A stretch of 64,000 bases of DNA from Hyposmocoma kahamanoa (GCF_003589595.1 NW_020653766.1:775392-839391); one strand, 5' to 3'; shown: positions 21,790 through 32,185, counted from the stretch's first letter. Numbers and translations are program-made. Notes: a model not told the origin generated them from the sequence alone.

Positions 21790-22405
21790 ATGGCGCCCAC
21801 GGGGGATAGGGTGAGGGTTTTGCAAGCAAACCTCTACCATGCCGTGGCTGCAACGGCTGTGTTGGAGTGTTGCTTCGCGAAAGGCAACGTGGATGTGGCC
21901 CTCATCCAGGAACTCTGGGTTAACCATACAAAATTAATGGGACTCAATGCTGCTGGTAAGTTGATTTACAACACCTGTGGAAGTAGACCCAGAGCCTGCA
22001 TTGTTTGTAACAAAAACATTAACCTTATGCCTGTTCCAGAGTTCTATACTAATGACTTTATAACTCTTTCCCCGGAGTAGCACTCAGGCCAAGATAATAG
22101 TATGCTCAGCCTATCTACCTAGATAAAAGAACAATCCCACGGAAGATCTGACACGACTGGCGGAATGCGCCCGGAAACACAAAGCAGAACTTCTGGTGGG
22201 ATGTGATGCCAACGCTCACCACAACGCCTGGGGGAGATCAGACATCATTAACAGAGGTGAGTTACTATATGACTTTATCCTATCAAATTGCCTGTATCTT
22301 AATAATGAAGGATGTACACCACCATTTGTTACTAGGTCAAGACAAGAAATTGTGGACATTACTTTTTCTACGTCTAGGCTAGCCGGCCTCATAAGTCTAG
22401 GCTAG
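21790..22405 (+). pseudogene. APE-type endonuclease of the I-like LINE
   Basis: The first piece has RVLQANLYHAVAAT and DVALIQELWV, covering the metal-binding Asn and Glu of LINE endonucleases. After a stop, a second piece has GCDANAHHNAWGRSD (the DANAHH catalytic loop) and IVDITFSTSRLAG (the D-x-T motif). Frames are broken between and after them. Confidence 0.75.
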
Positions 22406-23049
22406 ACGTCTATGTCAGATCATAAACACTTAAAATTTGATCTGGGAGCAGGTAATGTCTGCCACCCCACTACATTTAGGAATCCAAGGGACACGGCCTG
22501 AGACGTCTATAGAGACAGACTAGGGTAGTATCTACAAGGGTGTCCTAAATCTATCAAAACCACTCAGAGTCTAGAGTTAGATGTTGAGGTCACTTCCAGG
22601 GGTATCATCAGCGCTTTTGAGGAAAGCTGCCCGCCAAAAATCCGGACCTCCAATAGGAAGGTTCCGTGGTGGAGTGCAAAGCTAAGAGAGAAAACTCGAA
22701 GGCTCTTCAATAGGACCACACTAACAAAGGAATGGGAGACCTACAGCAAGGCCCTAACTAACTATAACAAGGAGATAAGGAAGGCCAAGCGAGCATCGTG
22801 GCGGCAGTTCTGTGAGAAGATCGCTAGTGCACCTTGCATGTCTACATAGACTGCTCGCTAAAGCCAATTCCCATCAACCAGGACTGTCAAAGAAGCCTGA
22901 TGGGACCTTCTCGACTTCTACGATAGAAACCCTTGAGCATTTAATGTCAACCCACTTCCCGGGGACCTTGTCCACTAATCCAGCAACAAAGCTACATTCA
23001 CATCGCAACGAAGACTGGAACAGAGCCGCTAACATAATAATACCCCGAT

Positions 23050-24180
23050 AGTGTATAAATCCCCGGGTGAGGACAGTATTACTCCCATCTTATTGCAGCA
23101 AGGCATAAGTTCACTCTTGCCATACCTGGTCAAGATATATAGAGTCAGTCTTTGCTTGGGGATACGTACCGATGCAATGGACAACGTGTAAAGTTGTATT
23201 TATACCGAAGGTAAGTAGAAAGGACTACTCTCTTGCTAAGTCCTTTAGACTCATCTGCCTAACCTTATTTTTACTTAAGGCAATGGAGAAGGTACTTGAC
23301 AATCACACTAGGGCTTCGTCCTTAATATATAGTCCTATCCACCACATTTAACACGCCTATCAGAGTGGAAAGTCCACAGAGACAGCTTTACTCCACCTTG
23401 TGGACAGGGTTGAAAGAGAGTTTGAGGACAAACAAATAGCACTGTGTGCCTTTCTAGACATTGAGGGTGCATTTGACAATACACCCATCCATACTCTGGT
23501 GAAGAGCCTAACCTGCAAAGGTGTGGACACTTCAACCACGAGATGGGTACAGAACATACTTTTAAGGCGCAGGACTAATATCTCGTTACATGGGGACCGG
23601 CTTGTGGCCTCCTCAGTAAGGAGTTGCCCGCAAGGTGGGGTAATTTCTCCTCTCCTGTGGACTCTTGCTGTGGATCAGCTCCTGTGTAGGTTGGCTGAAC
23701 TGAATTTTGACGCTCAGGGATATGCGGATGACCTGGTGATCACATTTCGAGGGCACTGCCAAAGTACTATATCATCACTTATGCAAAGAGCACTTGACAC
23801 CGTTTCCGCGTAGTGTCAAGATAACGAATTATCAATCAATGCGGAAAAGACAACCATTGTCTTCTTCACCAGGAGACGGAAACTAGACAAACTAGTGGAA
23901 CCAATTCTTGGTGGCAGGGCTGTGGGCTTTTCCGCAGAAGTCATGAATATGAATAGAATATCTAGGGATAATTCTAGATCAAACCTTAAGGTGGTACCAC
24001 CATATAGCTAACACGATCAACAAGGCCAAGATGGCATTAGATATCTATAGCCGTATGATGGGACAGCGTTGGGGTCTAAAACCAAAGATGACTCTCTGGT
24101 TATATAAGACAATTTGTGAGGCCCATAGTGACTTACGCCTCTGTTGCTTGGAGTGCTAAAGTCAGCCAAACAACCACAAT
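23050..24180 (+). pseudogene. Reverse transcriptase of the I-like LINE
   Basis: The best segment (23400-23813) has ALCAFLDIEGAFDN (RT motif A), SCPQGGVISPLLW (motif B) and GYADDLVITF (catalytic box). Before it, around 23190-23340, are degraded finger motifs. After the stop at 23813, thumb motifs run in other frames to about 24180, where the SINE interrupts. Confidence 0.8.
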
Positions 24181-24188
24181 TGTCACAT

Positions 24189-24416
24189 AACTGCCTCCGT
24201 GGCCGAACGGTTACCATGCCGGACTGCCACGCAGAGGTCCCAGGTTCGATTCCCGGGCCGGGAGAAATGTTTGTATGGCCTACATTTATTTCTCTCGTGA
24301 GTTTGGGTGTAATTTGTGGTTGTCTATATGTGTGTCCATGGCACCCGCGACACAGGGTTTCCCTAGTGCGGGGCTATGTTGAGTGTGTGCGTTATTTATT
24401 TATTTATTTATTTATT
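24189..24416 (+). mobile_element. tRNA-derived SINE (family A), copy 1
   Basis: Starts CTGCCTCCGTGGCCGAACGG, containing a pol III A box (TGGCCGAACGG); the B box GGTTCGATTCC follows at about 24243. The body runs through GTATGGCCTACATTTATTTC and GTGCGGGGCTATG and ends in a TTTA repeat. It splits the thumb region of the I-like LINE. Other copies: 44039, 52905 (-), 59568. Confidence 0.85.
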
Positions 24417-24594
24417 GGGCAGTCTCCACCGCATCGCGTGCTTGCTAGCAACGGGAGCCATGTCCACCACACCTGGGGCAGCCCTAAGCGCATTGCTGAA
24501 CCTGACTCCTCTGCATTTATTCATAGAGAGGGAGGCCAGTACCAGCATGTACAGGCTTACCACTAGGTTAAGGCGTAGATAGCTCTCCCAGACA

Positions 24595-25534
24595 TTGAGA
24601 TCAACCCAAGACTCAATTCTGGAACACTCTGTTCTGGGAATGACTTCTGATGTCATGCTTCCCAAACAAAACTTTAAAAAACTCTACCAGGTAGAATTTC
24701 CAACTAAGGAGGACTGGGAAACTAACAGTCTCACCTGGAAGGACGGTAGCCTTCTATGGTATACCGATGAGTCTAAGATGGGACCCAACGGCGTGAGAAC
24801 CAGGCTCAGCTACAAGCTAAACATGGGACGACACTCCTCTATCTTTCAGGCCGAAGTGTACGCCATAATTACTTGTTTGGATTTAAACCTGAAGAGTGGT
24901 TGAGTTGACAAGCATATTTACATAAACTCAGCTTAGTCAAGCAGCTCTACATGCACTAGCTTCAGTCACCTAAACATCGAAGATTGGTAGAGAACTGTGT
25001 AAATATACTGAACATTCTCGGGGAAAGTAATACAGTGGTACTGCGCTGGGTTCCAGGCCACTCTGATATCGAGAGTAATGAGTCAGCGGTTGAACTGGCA
25101 AAGGCTGGTGCTAGGAAAACCTTTATTGGACCCGAACCCTTCATAGGGTTACAGGCCCAGCATACAGCCTGGCAAAGCTCACCCTGCTAAATGACAGCAC
25201 ACACCTGATATCTGCCTACAGTGCCAAACACTGTAGAGAAGCTCTGTCATTGGACAGGAATGGCATAAAAATGCTCACTAGAGCCTTAACAGGGCATTGT
25301 GGCTTAAACAAGCACATGTCAAATATTGGACAGAGAGAAAATAGAGAATGTAGATTCTGCCACACAAAGGATGAAACTCCTGTCCATCTATTCACCCAAT
25401 GTTACCCCCTGATGGGTGTACGAAGTTCCGTACTGGGAAGACACATGCCACAACCAGAGGACATTAAATCGGTCGGAGGCAGGAAAGTCCTTCAGTTTTT
25501 CAATGCTGTCGGCCTTGGTTCTGTACATAACTAG
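24595..25534 (+). pseudogene. RNase H and C terminus of the I-like LINE
   Basis: RNase H motifs: LLWYTDESKMG (first Asp and Glu region), SIFQAEVYAI (Glu) and LRWVPGHSDIESNE (His/Asp region), broken by stops at about 24903 and 24990. The last piece contains CRFCHTKDETPVHLFTQC, a C-x2-C...H...C zinc-finger-like motif found after RNase H in I-like LINEs. Confidence 0.8.
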
Positions 25535-25667
25535 GCATTAAAAGACTCGTGTGATGTTTTTATGGAACGCCTGTCGGTTCTCTTCATAAACCCTCGCTCG
25601 TGTTTTAAAGCCTTTCATTATGTAACAGTCACAAACTACTATTTTATACTGGGTTACAGCATTTTAC

Positions 25668-25815
25668 ACATCGGTTTCTTAGGTTTTCGCAATTGTTACA
25701 CAGTGGAAATATACTATTTTTCCGGGTCTTAGTCACTTTATTTATTTTTTGAAACAAACCAACACGGTTCGGGCTCTTTACAGGTCCCATGGTCACGACT
25801 GACTGAGATGGTATT
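25668..25815 (-). mobile_element. PLE terminal fragment
   Basis: Reverse complement of the terminus at 6010-6254 and 40250-40455. It includes the hammerhead-like motif (about 25757-25796, minus) with changes: GAGCCCGAACC replaces GGGCCCGAAAC, so the invariant GAAA is lost. Confidence 0.75.
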
Positions 25816-26065
25816 AGTCATGGACCAGTTAGAGATACAAGCTATATATCTCTATATTTTCTATACCCTTCTTCGTTCTTTGATTTGGTTCGTACTGCTT
25901 CAACGTTGTACAAAATATCAATTTTGATCTTGTATGTTGTCGTAAATTCAGACCGAAGACGCGGGTTAGAAGGAATGACTAAAAGTATACGTATATCGAA
26001 TGCTTGTAATTTTAAGGTTGAAAGCTTTGATGACTCGAGATTCGTAATTTTTTACCGCATTTTTT

Positions 26066-26092
26066 GGGTGAATATTTGAAGATGTACATATT
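26066..26092 (+). repeat. Left terminal inverted repeat
   Basis: 27 bp starting GGGTGAATATTTGAAGATGT; exact complement of 31049-31075. Confidence 0.95.
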
Positions 26093-26246
26093 ACGCGGCG
26101 ATCAGTAAAGAACCATTTAAAAAGTTCTAAATTAAACTAATTATATTTTTTCTGCAACAAGTGGGTGTTGTACTATTGTGGCCAATACATAACATTTATG
26201 TATTTTAATTATAAGTATGCAAAATAAATTCAAACGATCGCTAAAT

Positions 26247-26875
26247 CTCATTACCATTCATGTCCCAAATCCCAATTTTAAACAGTCAAACGTAAAAATA
26301 TTTAACTTTTATGCTGAAGATCGTAATTTTTTGCTGTTATTTGTGTAAAATAATTGTGTGTACAGTATACTCCGAAATTACACTACTGAAAGAACATTTT
26401 TAAGTCCTTTGTGATAGCATTAAAAATTGTCCCAAGGATCCCCACTCACTACCATTTTTAAAATTGAACGTAAGATAAAAGAATATTAACCGCCATATTT
26501 GGCGGCTAGCTGTCAAAGCAGCGCCTTGGTCTCAGTTCGTGCGAACTAGCCGCGCCAGCCACAGTCCGCTCAGAAATTCGGTTACGAAATATTTCGCAAA
26601 GTTTAGGTAAAAAGTGTCTTTTGTCAAAAAAAAAACTCCACACCATTCGACGTTCTACAGGTATGTATGTTTACAGTTTTTATTATATAAACGGACTAAA
26701 TGGTGTATTATTAAGTCGTTTTTGGCTTGATGCACTTTTATTATACATAGTTCCCTTAATAATAAATATGGGGCGGAAAATAGTCAATATCTCATTACCA
26801 TTTTCATAATTACCATTTTTTACCATTCGATTTTGACAAACGGTAGTGAGAAATTTCAAATGGGAATGAGTAATT
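26247..26875 (+). repeat. Left subterminal repeat cluster
   Basis: Words like CTCATTACCATT occur at 26247, 26446 (CTCACTACCATT), 26791, 26809 and 26823, and inverted at about 26842 and 26859 (ATGGGAATGAG). The same word clusters near the right end. Repeats in both subterminal regions are typical transposase binding sites. Confidence 0.7.
26521..26610 (+). promoter_or_regulatory. Candidate promoter of the transposase ORF
   Basis: A locally GC-rich patch in an AT-rich element holds TCAGT at 26533-26537, matching the arthropod initiator. A GTAAAA donor-like site follows at about 26607, and TCTTTCAG at 27223-27230 could be the acceptor of a 5' UTR intron just before the start codon. No clear DPE. 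Inference only. Confidence 0.3.
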
Positions 26876-26899
26876 GTACCAAGTTTTTTATTTTAAGCT

Positions 26900-26988
26900 T
26901 AGCAATTAAAAGCAGACCACTCACTAAAATATGAAAAAGTATAAAATCTGATAAAGTGTAAAAGTGAGTGGTCTATTTTTAATTACTA
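26900..26988. repeat. Internal inverted repeat, 26-bp arms
   Basis: Left arm 26900-26925 (TAGCAATTAAAAGCAGACCA...) and right arm 26963-26988 are complementary at 23 of 26 positions with 37 bp between. It lies upstream of the ORF. Could be a regulatory hairpin or a tiny MITE. Confidence 0.75.
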
Positions 26989-27002
26989 AACGAAACTATA
27001 CC

Positions 27003-27220
27003 CTAAATACTAAACTATATATCTAAATAAGTGTATAAGTTTAAATTATAATAAATTCTAAGTCTAAATCACATACTCGTATATACGGAGAAAAAACCAT
27101 TGATCACGTAATTACTATGAGAAACTTAATACTATAGATACTAAATTATGTATCTAAATTATAATAATCTCTATGTCTAAATTACATATATACGGAGAAA
27201 AAACATTGATCACGTAATTA
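27003..27220 (+). repeat. Tandem duplication upstream of the transposase ORF
   Basis: Two diverged units share ATATACGGAGAAAAAA and CATTGATCACGTAATTA in the same order (27081-27114 and 27188-27220), preceded by matching AATTATAATAA...CTAAAT stretches. The second unit ends about 20 bp before the start codon. Confidence 0.75.
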
Positions 27221-27241
27221 TGTCTTTCAGATAGATGGATC

Positions 27242-30133
27242 ATGCCTCGTAAAAAAAATAAGCTAAGTAAGGAAGAAATACTGGAGAAAGCAAAAACAGC
27301 ACGTAGGATTAGATATGCCAAAATTAAAGCCGATCCTATGTTGTATGCTTTGGAAAAAGAAAAGGAAAGGCAAAGATACAAAGCGCGTAAAGAGCAGAAA
27401 AAAATTTTGCCTATAGGAGAATTAACCCCTAAAGCAAAAAGAGTTCAAAGACAAAAATGGAGAGAAAATTTTAAAAAGCATTATGAAAAAAAGAAGATGG
27501 AGAAAAAGGAAGTTCAACATATGAATGACAACACACCGGAAATTAGTGATGAAGAGGATCAACCTAGAGAAGATCATGTACTCAACAGATATAATGAAAA
27601 TTGCCAGAATGATCCACAGCCACCGACTTTATTGAGTCATAAAGAGAAAATGGTTCAATTGAGGGAAAAAATAAGAAAATTGAAATACACGTTAAAAAAA
27701 CAAACCCATAAATACAAACAAGAAACAGCATTACTGAAACAAAAGAATGAGGCGTACAGAAAAATGATTTTAAGACTGAAAAAACGATTGCAGAGTCCAA
27801 ATACCAAAGCTAAGATATTGTTAAAAGATAAAACAAGGGCAGAGGAAGCTAAGAAGAAAATTCTGTTTGCAGAAGCTATGAAAGAAACATTAGAATTGAA
27901 TTACAAGGAGAATACTACGAAAAAAGGTAAGAGACATTTTAGTGACACTCTTCTTAGCAATCAGAAGATTATGAAAAAGTATAAAGTACTATCTGATACC
28001 ACAAATTTTCGACTCAGACCAAAGAACGTCAATAAAAATGACCAAAACCAAAATTTCGAAAAAATAAAAATGGACTTACAATGTTTTTTTGAACGAGATG
28101 ATATATCAAGAGCTACGGCAGGCAAAAAAGAATTTATTACGAAAAAAAAAGAAAGAAAACAAAAAAGATATTTAAATGACAATTTAAAAAATCTACACAA
28201 AATATATGAGGATGAATACGGAAAAATAAGTTATTCTTACTTTTGTAAGAATAGGCCCTTCTGGGTACTTATACCAGACGTGCAAGACAGAGACACTTGC
28301 GTATGCAAAATTCACGCAAACATAATGCTATTGATCTCCGCATTGAAAAAAAGGAAAATTATAAAGGAGTCTAATCCAAACGACTTAATTAACAGCCTAT
28401 GTTGTCCAAAACTAGAATGTTTAATCAAAAGATGTGGTGCATGCAAAGATAAAGTGGTCAGTTATCAAGAATTCGACAACAATGACTCCATAGCCTATAA
28501 AAAATGGGAAAACAAGATGTCCACTTATATAACTAAAGGCAAAGAACAACAAAAAAGGATTATACCGAAAATCACACTTACAAAGTTACCAACTGAAGCT
28601 ATTAGAGACTTGGAGCAAATGATACCAATATTTTTAAAACATGAAGGCATAAGGAGATGGCAGTTCCATGCTATAAAAGAATTGAAACAAAATTTGAAAG
28701 AAACCGAAGCTATAATTCATATAGATTTTAGCGAGAACTACGCCATGAAATATGAGTCTGAAGTACAATCGTTTCATTTTGGGGGAAGCAGACAAGAATT
28801 GACACTTCATACTGCGGTAATATATTACAGAGATAGTACAAACACGGTGACAAGCAAATCTTTCTGTACGGTTAGTGAAAGTAAGCGTCATGATTCAGCT
28901 GCCGTATGGGCGCACATTGTTCCTCTGCTAGAGTTTGTTGAAACAGTCAATAAGGACATTGACAATTTGCATTTTTTGTCAGATTCACCCAGCAGCCAAT
29001 ATAGGAATAAAACGATGTTTTACGCTATTGCAAAGATGTATTGGTACTTCCACAGGTTAAAGCTTATAACTTGGAATTACTTTGAATCTGCTCATGGCAA
29101 AGGCGCAGCTGACGGAGTTGGAGCAGTTCTCAAGCGCACTGCTGATGCCGCTGTGGCACAAGGTAAAGACGTGGCATCAATGGACGCATTTTTGGACGTA
29201 GTCACAAAAAATACACAGAATATTAAAATAGTCACAGTTCATGAATATGAAATCGCAGAAAAAGATTTGCTTGTACCGTCAGATAAACTGTTACTGTTAC
29301 AAGGCACAATGAAAGTTCATCAAGTTTTGTGGCAAAAAGAATCGGAGCTTCTAATATTTAGGGAGGCTAGTTGCTTTATTTGCCTGAACTCGGACTGTAC
29401 ACACACTAAGTTTGTTGGAGAGCTATTTTACCGTGACGAAATTGACAACAAAGAAAACGAAAGTGATAAAGGAGAAACAAATAAACAAAACAATACACGT
29501 TCAAAATATAAAACAGCAGATGGCGTTAATAAAGATAATATCAACAGTAATGTTCCGCGAAAGAAGAAATCAGAAAACATTAAATTGGCTACAACTACAA
29601 CATCAACAGAATTAGATCAGGATAAAGAACTGGACCCAAACAAGACTTTTGACCTCGATGATTCTACAAAAATAAAAGGAATTAGTAAAGTCAAAGTTAT
29701 TAGTAATGTCCTTTTAAAGAAAATAACCAATGAAAATAACGTCACATTACTGTCTGACATTAAGCCTGACAATAAAAATCACTTGGAGCCTAAAATAATT
29801 GATCGATCCTGCAAGTTTACAAGTGATAAGGCCAGTAATATAAAAATACTAAGTAAAAAATTGTTGAAAAAGAAATTTCAAGATGAATGTAATGTCACAA
29901 TGCTGTGTGATTTAAAACAAGATGATAGAATAAAAAATACGATTAAAGAATATAACCTTTCCGGGAGCGACAATATAAACCTTTCTGGAAATTCGTCCTT
30001 TCAGTCAAATGTCAATGACATCACTGATTTATTTGGCGACCCTCAATCATCAAATGCAGCTTGTGCTATCCTAAACCCGCCTTCCAATCCTGAGAGTGAT
30101 GCAAATTCAGATTCAGATTATGATATATTTTAG
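27242..30133 (+). CDS. Putative DDE/D transposase with HGKGA motif
   Basis: Intact 963-residue ORF inside perfect terminal repeats. Residues 1-100 are very basic (DNA binding likely). A coiled coil is predicted by eye at about 135-205. A Cys/His cluster at about 340-405 (CVCKIHANIM, CCPKLECLIKRCGACKD) could bind zinc. The core has IIHIDFSENYAMKYESEVQS (Asp495), LHFLSDSPSSQYRNK (Asp581) and YFESAHGKGAADGVGAVLKR (Glu615, His618, Asp624), laid out as in an RNase H-fold transposase with Asp, Asp and Glu/Asp. CFICLNSDCTH at about 710 may be a second zinc site. The last 230 residues are charged and low in complexity, ending in an acidic tail. I recall similar HGKG proteins as unnamed proteins in arthropods but cannot assign a family. 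Confidence 0.8.
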   Translation: MPRKKNKLSKEEILEKAKTARRIRYAKIKADPMLYALEKEKERQRYKARKEQKKILPIGELTPKAKRVQRQKWRENFKKHYEKKKMEKKEVQHMNDNTPEISDEEDQPREDHVLNRYNENCQNDPQPPTLLSHKEKMVQLREKIRKLKYTLKKQTHKYKQETALLKQKNEAYRKMILRLKKRLQSPNTKAKILLKDKTRAEEAKKKILFAEAMKETLELNYKENTTKKGKRHFSDTLLSNQKIMKKYKVLSDTTNFRLRPKNVNKNDQNQNFEKIKMDLQCFFERDDISRATAGKKEFITKKKERKQKRYLNDNLKNLHKIYEDEYGKISYSYFCKNRPFWVLIPDVQDRDTCVCKIHANIMLLISALKKRKIIKESNPNDLINSLCCPKLECLIKRCGACKDKVVSYQEFDNNDSIAYKKWENKMSTYITKGKEQQKRIIPKITLTKLPTEAIRDLEQMIPIFLKHEGIRRWQFHAIKELKQNLKETEAIIHIDFSENYAMKYESEVQSFHFGGSRQELTLHTAVIYYRDSTNTVTSKSFCTVSESKRHDSAAVWAHIVPLLEFVETVNKDIDNLHFLSDSPSSQYRNKTMFYAIAKMYWYFHRLKLITWNYFESAHGKGAADGVGAVLKRTADAAVAQGKDVASMDAFLDVVTKNTQNIKIVTVHEYEIAEKDLLVPSDKLLLLQGTMKVHQVLWQKESELLIFREASCFICLNSDCTHTKFVGELFYRDEIDNKENESDKGETNKQNNTRSKYKTADGVNKDNINSNVPRKKKSENIKLATTTTSTELDQDKELDPNKTFDLDDSTKIKGISKVKVISNVLLKKITNENNVTLLSDIKPDNKNHLEPKIIDRSCKFTSDKASNIKILSKKLLKKKFQDECNVTMLCDLKQDDRIKNTIKEYNLSGSDNINLSGNSSFQSNVNDITDLFGDPQSSNAACAILNPPSNPESDANSDSDYDIF

Positions 30134-30764
30134 TGATCTCATAGTTCATAAGTAATTAGTAAGTAAGTAGTTCACTGATAGTGAGATATTTTCAAAGAAT
30201 CTGTAATTTTTATAAGAGTTAAGAGAGAGTTAAGAGTACTGTATGATGAGCAATTTTCTAAAAATCTATGTTAGTTAATCTTTATCATTATCTATTGTGA
30301 TATTTCGTTTTGTAGACCTATACAATTGTGTATTTTGTTTGATATAACTAATCATTATTTCCTATGTTACCTGTATGGAGTCTTACTGAGTAATCATTTT
30401 TCGTCACAGATTTATATGTGTTAGGTGTAGATCACTTCCTATGACTTATCAATGGTCTAGGTCTGTTGTGTTAATTAAGTGTCATACTTAATAGTATTAT
30501 TAGTTTTTATGGATGTGATTCGGGAAATCCCACAATTTCCCAAAAAATAATTAACGGTGAATAACCTAGGTTTGATAAGCTGATTTGTTAAGTTTTTACC
30601 AAAAATTCTTTTAATGACAAGTTATGTTTCGTTTTTATGTTCCTTCACAAGATGATTATTTGTACTTTAAGTACTATTGTTATTGAGTACCTTATTGAAA
30701 AATATATATAATAAAACGTCGATAATTAAATATTATGCAACCTATCCGAACTATGATACTAATT

Positions 30765-30900
30765 ACCATCCTGTAATATTTATTGGAAATCTATATCTAT
30801 TTCTCATTACCATTCATAATTTATCCTTACCATTCAACTATTCTAATTACCATTTCTAGAATTCTCATTCCCATTTGTATAATTTCTCATTACCGTTTGT
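30765..30900 (+). repeat. Right subterminal repeat cluster
   Basis: Six close variants of CTCATTACCATT in 135 bp: at about 30762, 30807, 30828, 30845, 30863 (CTCATTCCCATT) and 30887 (CTCATTACCGTT). All are in the plus orientation, as are most of those on the left. Confidence 0.75.
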
Positions 30901-31048
30901 AGAAAATTTAAAACTCATATATTATACCCATATAATAGTGTAAAAAGTGGGCCTTCCTTTTTTTTATTATATTAGTACCACAAGCTTTACGGTAAACCAA
31001 TAAACCTTCATAATTGAGTCAATATTTAGTTTATTTTTTCTGACGTCC

Positions 31049-31075
31049 AATATGTACATCTTCAAATATTCACCC
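31049..31075 (-). repeat. Right terminal inverted repeat
   Basis: 27 bp, exact reverse complement of 26066-26092, ending in CACCC and followed by TTTT. Confidence 0.95.
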
Positions 31076-31988
31076 TTTTATGCCTGCATATCATGACACA
31101 TGTGACACATTTTTTTTTTTCTTTCTTTCACAATTGTATTAATACGATTCAAGCAATCCCCGTTCCCGCCGAAGCGTATATAGTGCTTTTCTTAAACAAT
31201 ATGAGGAAACATTGAAAGGCTATTAAAGACAGGAAAATACATAATAGAAACGGTAAAAAAAAAAATGTTGTAAAGTAGGTACTTACCTAATATGTGACAT
31301 TTGACTAATATTGCCTCATGTTTTGAATTAGGCGGACTACAATTAAGTACTGTATTTTTGTTACCGCTCTTCTCACTAATACTCATTTTCGAGACGAAAA
31401 AACAGTTACGAATTTTGATATTCGCTTTATACACTTTAGTTTAGACACTTTAGTTTATTTTACCGCCTTTTTTAAAGTAAGCAGTACATGTTGGTATTTG
31501 TATTTCTCGCAATTTCGAATACTATATGAATATTCATATATAATAATATATGAATAATCGCAGTTGACTGTACATGATTTTCTTTTCGCTATCATATCAG
31601 TCGCACGGTCCATTAATGACAATTTTCCCGTATTCTTTTTTTAAATTAAAACAAATATTTCCGAGCATCTTTGAGAAAATATAATTGACCTAAATACCGT
31701 TATTAATTTATACAGCCTATCGAACATTATGCAGTCCACAAACGAGTCGTATATATGCCGTAGTTGTCAAATCACGCCAAGAGCTTACATAAATAAGAGT
31801 CGAAGAAGACGTCACCCACCCACCCTTTATCCCCCCTCTAAATAAATCATAGGTCATGCCGTGGCGTACGAAGTAGTGCGGCGAAAATGCTCGGAAAACA
31901 CTCGCGTGGACGCGGACTGAATGCTGATTGGACGGCTACTTGGAATATACGACTGAAAACTCACTAGAACGAAAACTTTGTGGTGTAT
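31076..31988. other. Intergenic sequence
   Basis: No gene recognised. A pyrimidine-rich run lies at 31110-31130. A small palindromic stretch (ATATGAATATTCATAT) occurs at about 31524-31539. Confidence 0.4.
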
Positions 31989-31989
31989 A

Positions 31990-32185
31990 GACAGAACAAT
32001 ATTTACTCGTAAATACAGTACACGTGCTTAGTTTGCATGGTACGTGTGCCAACAGTTCGCGGAGTTCCGAAAATTTGAGCTCAGTTCGCCATTTTCGCTT
32101 TGTGCGGTATGGTATATCGCGTAAAACCTCGAAAATCGTAGAAAAATAATTAAAGTATTTCGCTACTTTCTTGTGCAGAAATGAT
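31990..32185 (+). repeat. Dispersed repeat shared with 36425-36570 (inverted)
   Basis: Shared words in order: AAATACAGTA, CGTGTGCCAA, TGAGCTCAGT, TCGCTTTGT and CGGTATGGTAT. The partner is on the minus strand at 36425-36570. No protein or known element features. TCAGT within it might be an initiator, which would fit a retroelement 5' region. Confidence 0.55.

Larger units (their letters stand above)
18560..25625 (+). mobile_element. Decayed I-like LINE with nested insertions
   Basis: On the plus strand the parts are: a gag-like ORF1 (18692-19225 and after about 21063), APE-type endonuclease (21790-22405), a linker (about 22600-23040), reverse transcriptase (about 23050-24180), RNase H (about 24700-25160) and a Cys/His C terminus (25250-25534). 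RNase H after RT points to the I-like group of clades. A Jockey-like fragment is inserted at 19226-21062 and a SINE at 24189-24416. There are many stops. The exact ends are estimates. Confidence 0.75.
26066..31075 (+). mobile_element. Complete 5.0-kb DNA transposon, superfamily unassigned
   Basis: The first 27 bases (GGGTGAATATTTGAAGATG...) and last 27 bases are an exact inverted repeat. Inside are a subterminal array of CTCATTACCATT-like words on both sides, a 26-bp inverted repeat, a tandem duplication and one long intact ORF (27242-30133). Both ends abut T runs, so a TTTT duplication is possible but not provable. An intact ORF and perfect ends suggest a recent, perhaps still mobile copy. 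I cannot name its superfamily. Confidence 0.9.

Noticed and set aside
24189..24265. tRNA gene (A box and B box present)
   Set aside because: The sequence continues into a SINE body shared with three other loci, and the arms do not make a full cloverleaf. The same applies to 44039, 53087(-), 59568 and 60138.
27582..28891. Minus-strand Phe/Ser-rich ORFs
   Set aside because: Antisense of the Lys-rich transposase ORF; the composition is the mirror of AAA/GAA codons.
31524..31565. ATATGAATATTCATAT palindrome as a regulatory site
   Set aside because: Simple AT-rich palindromes of this length are expected often in such DNA.
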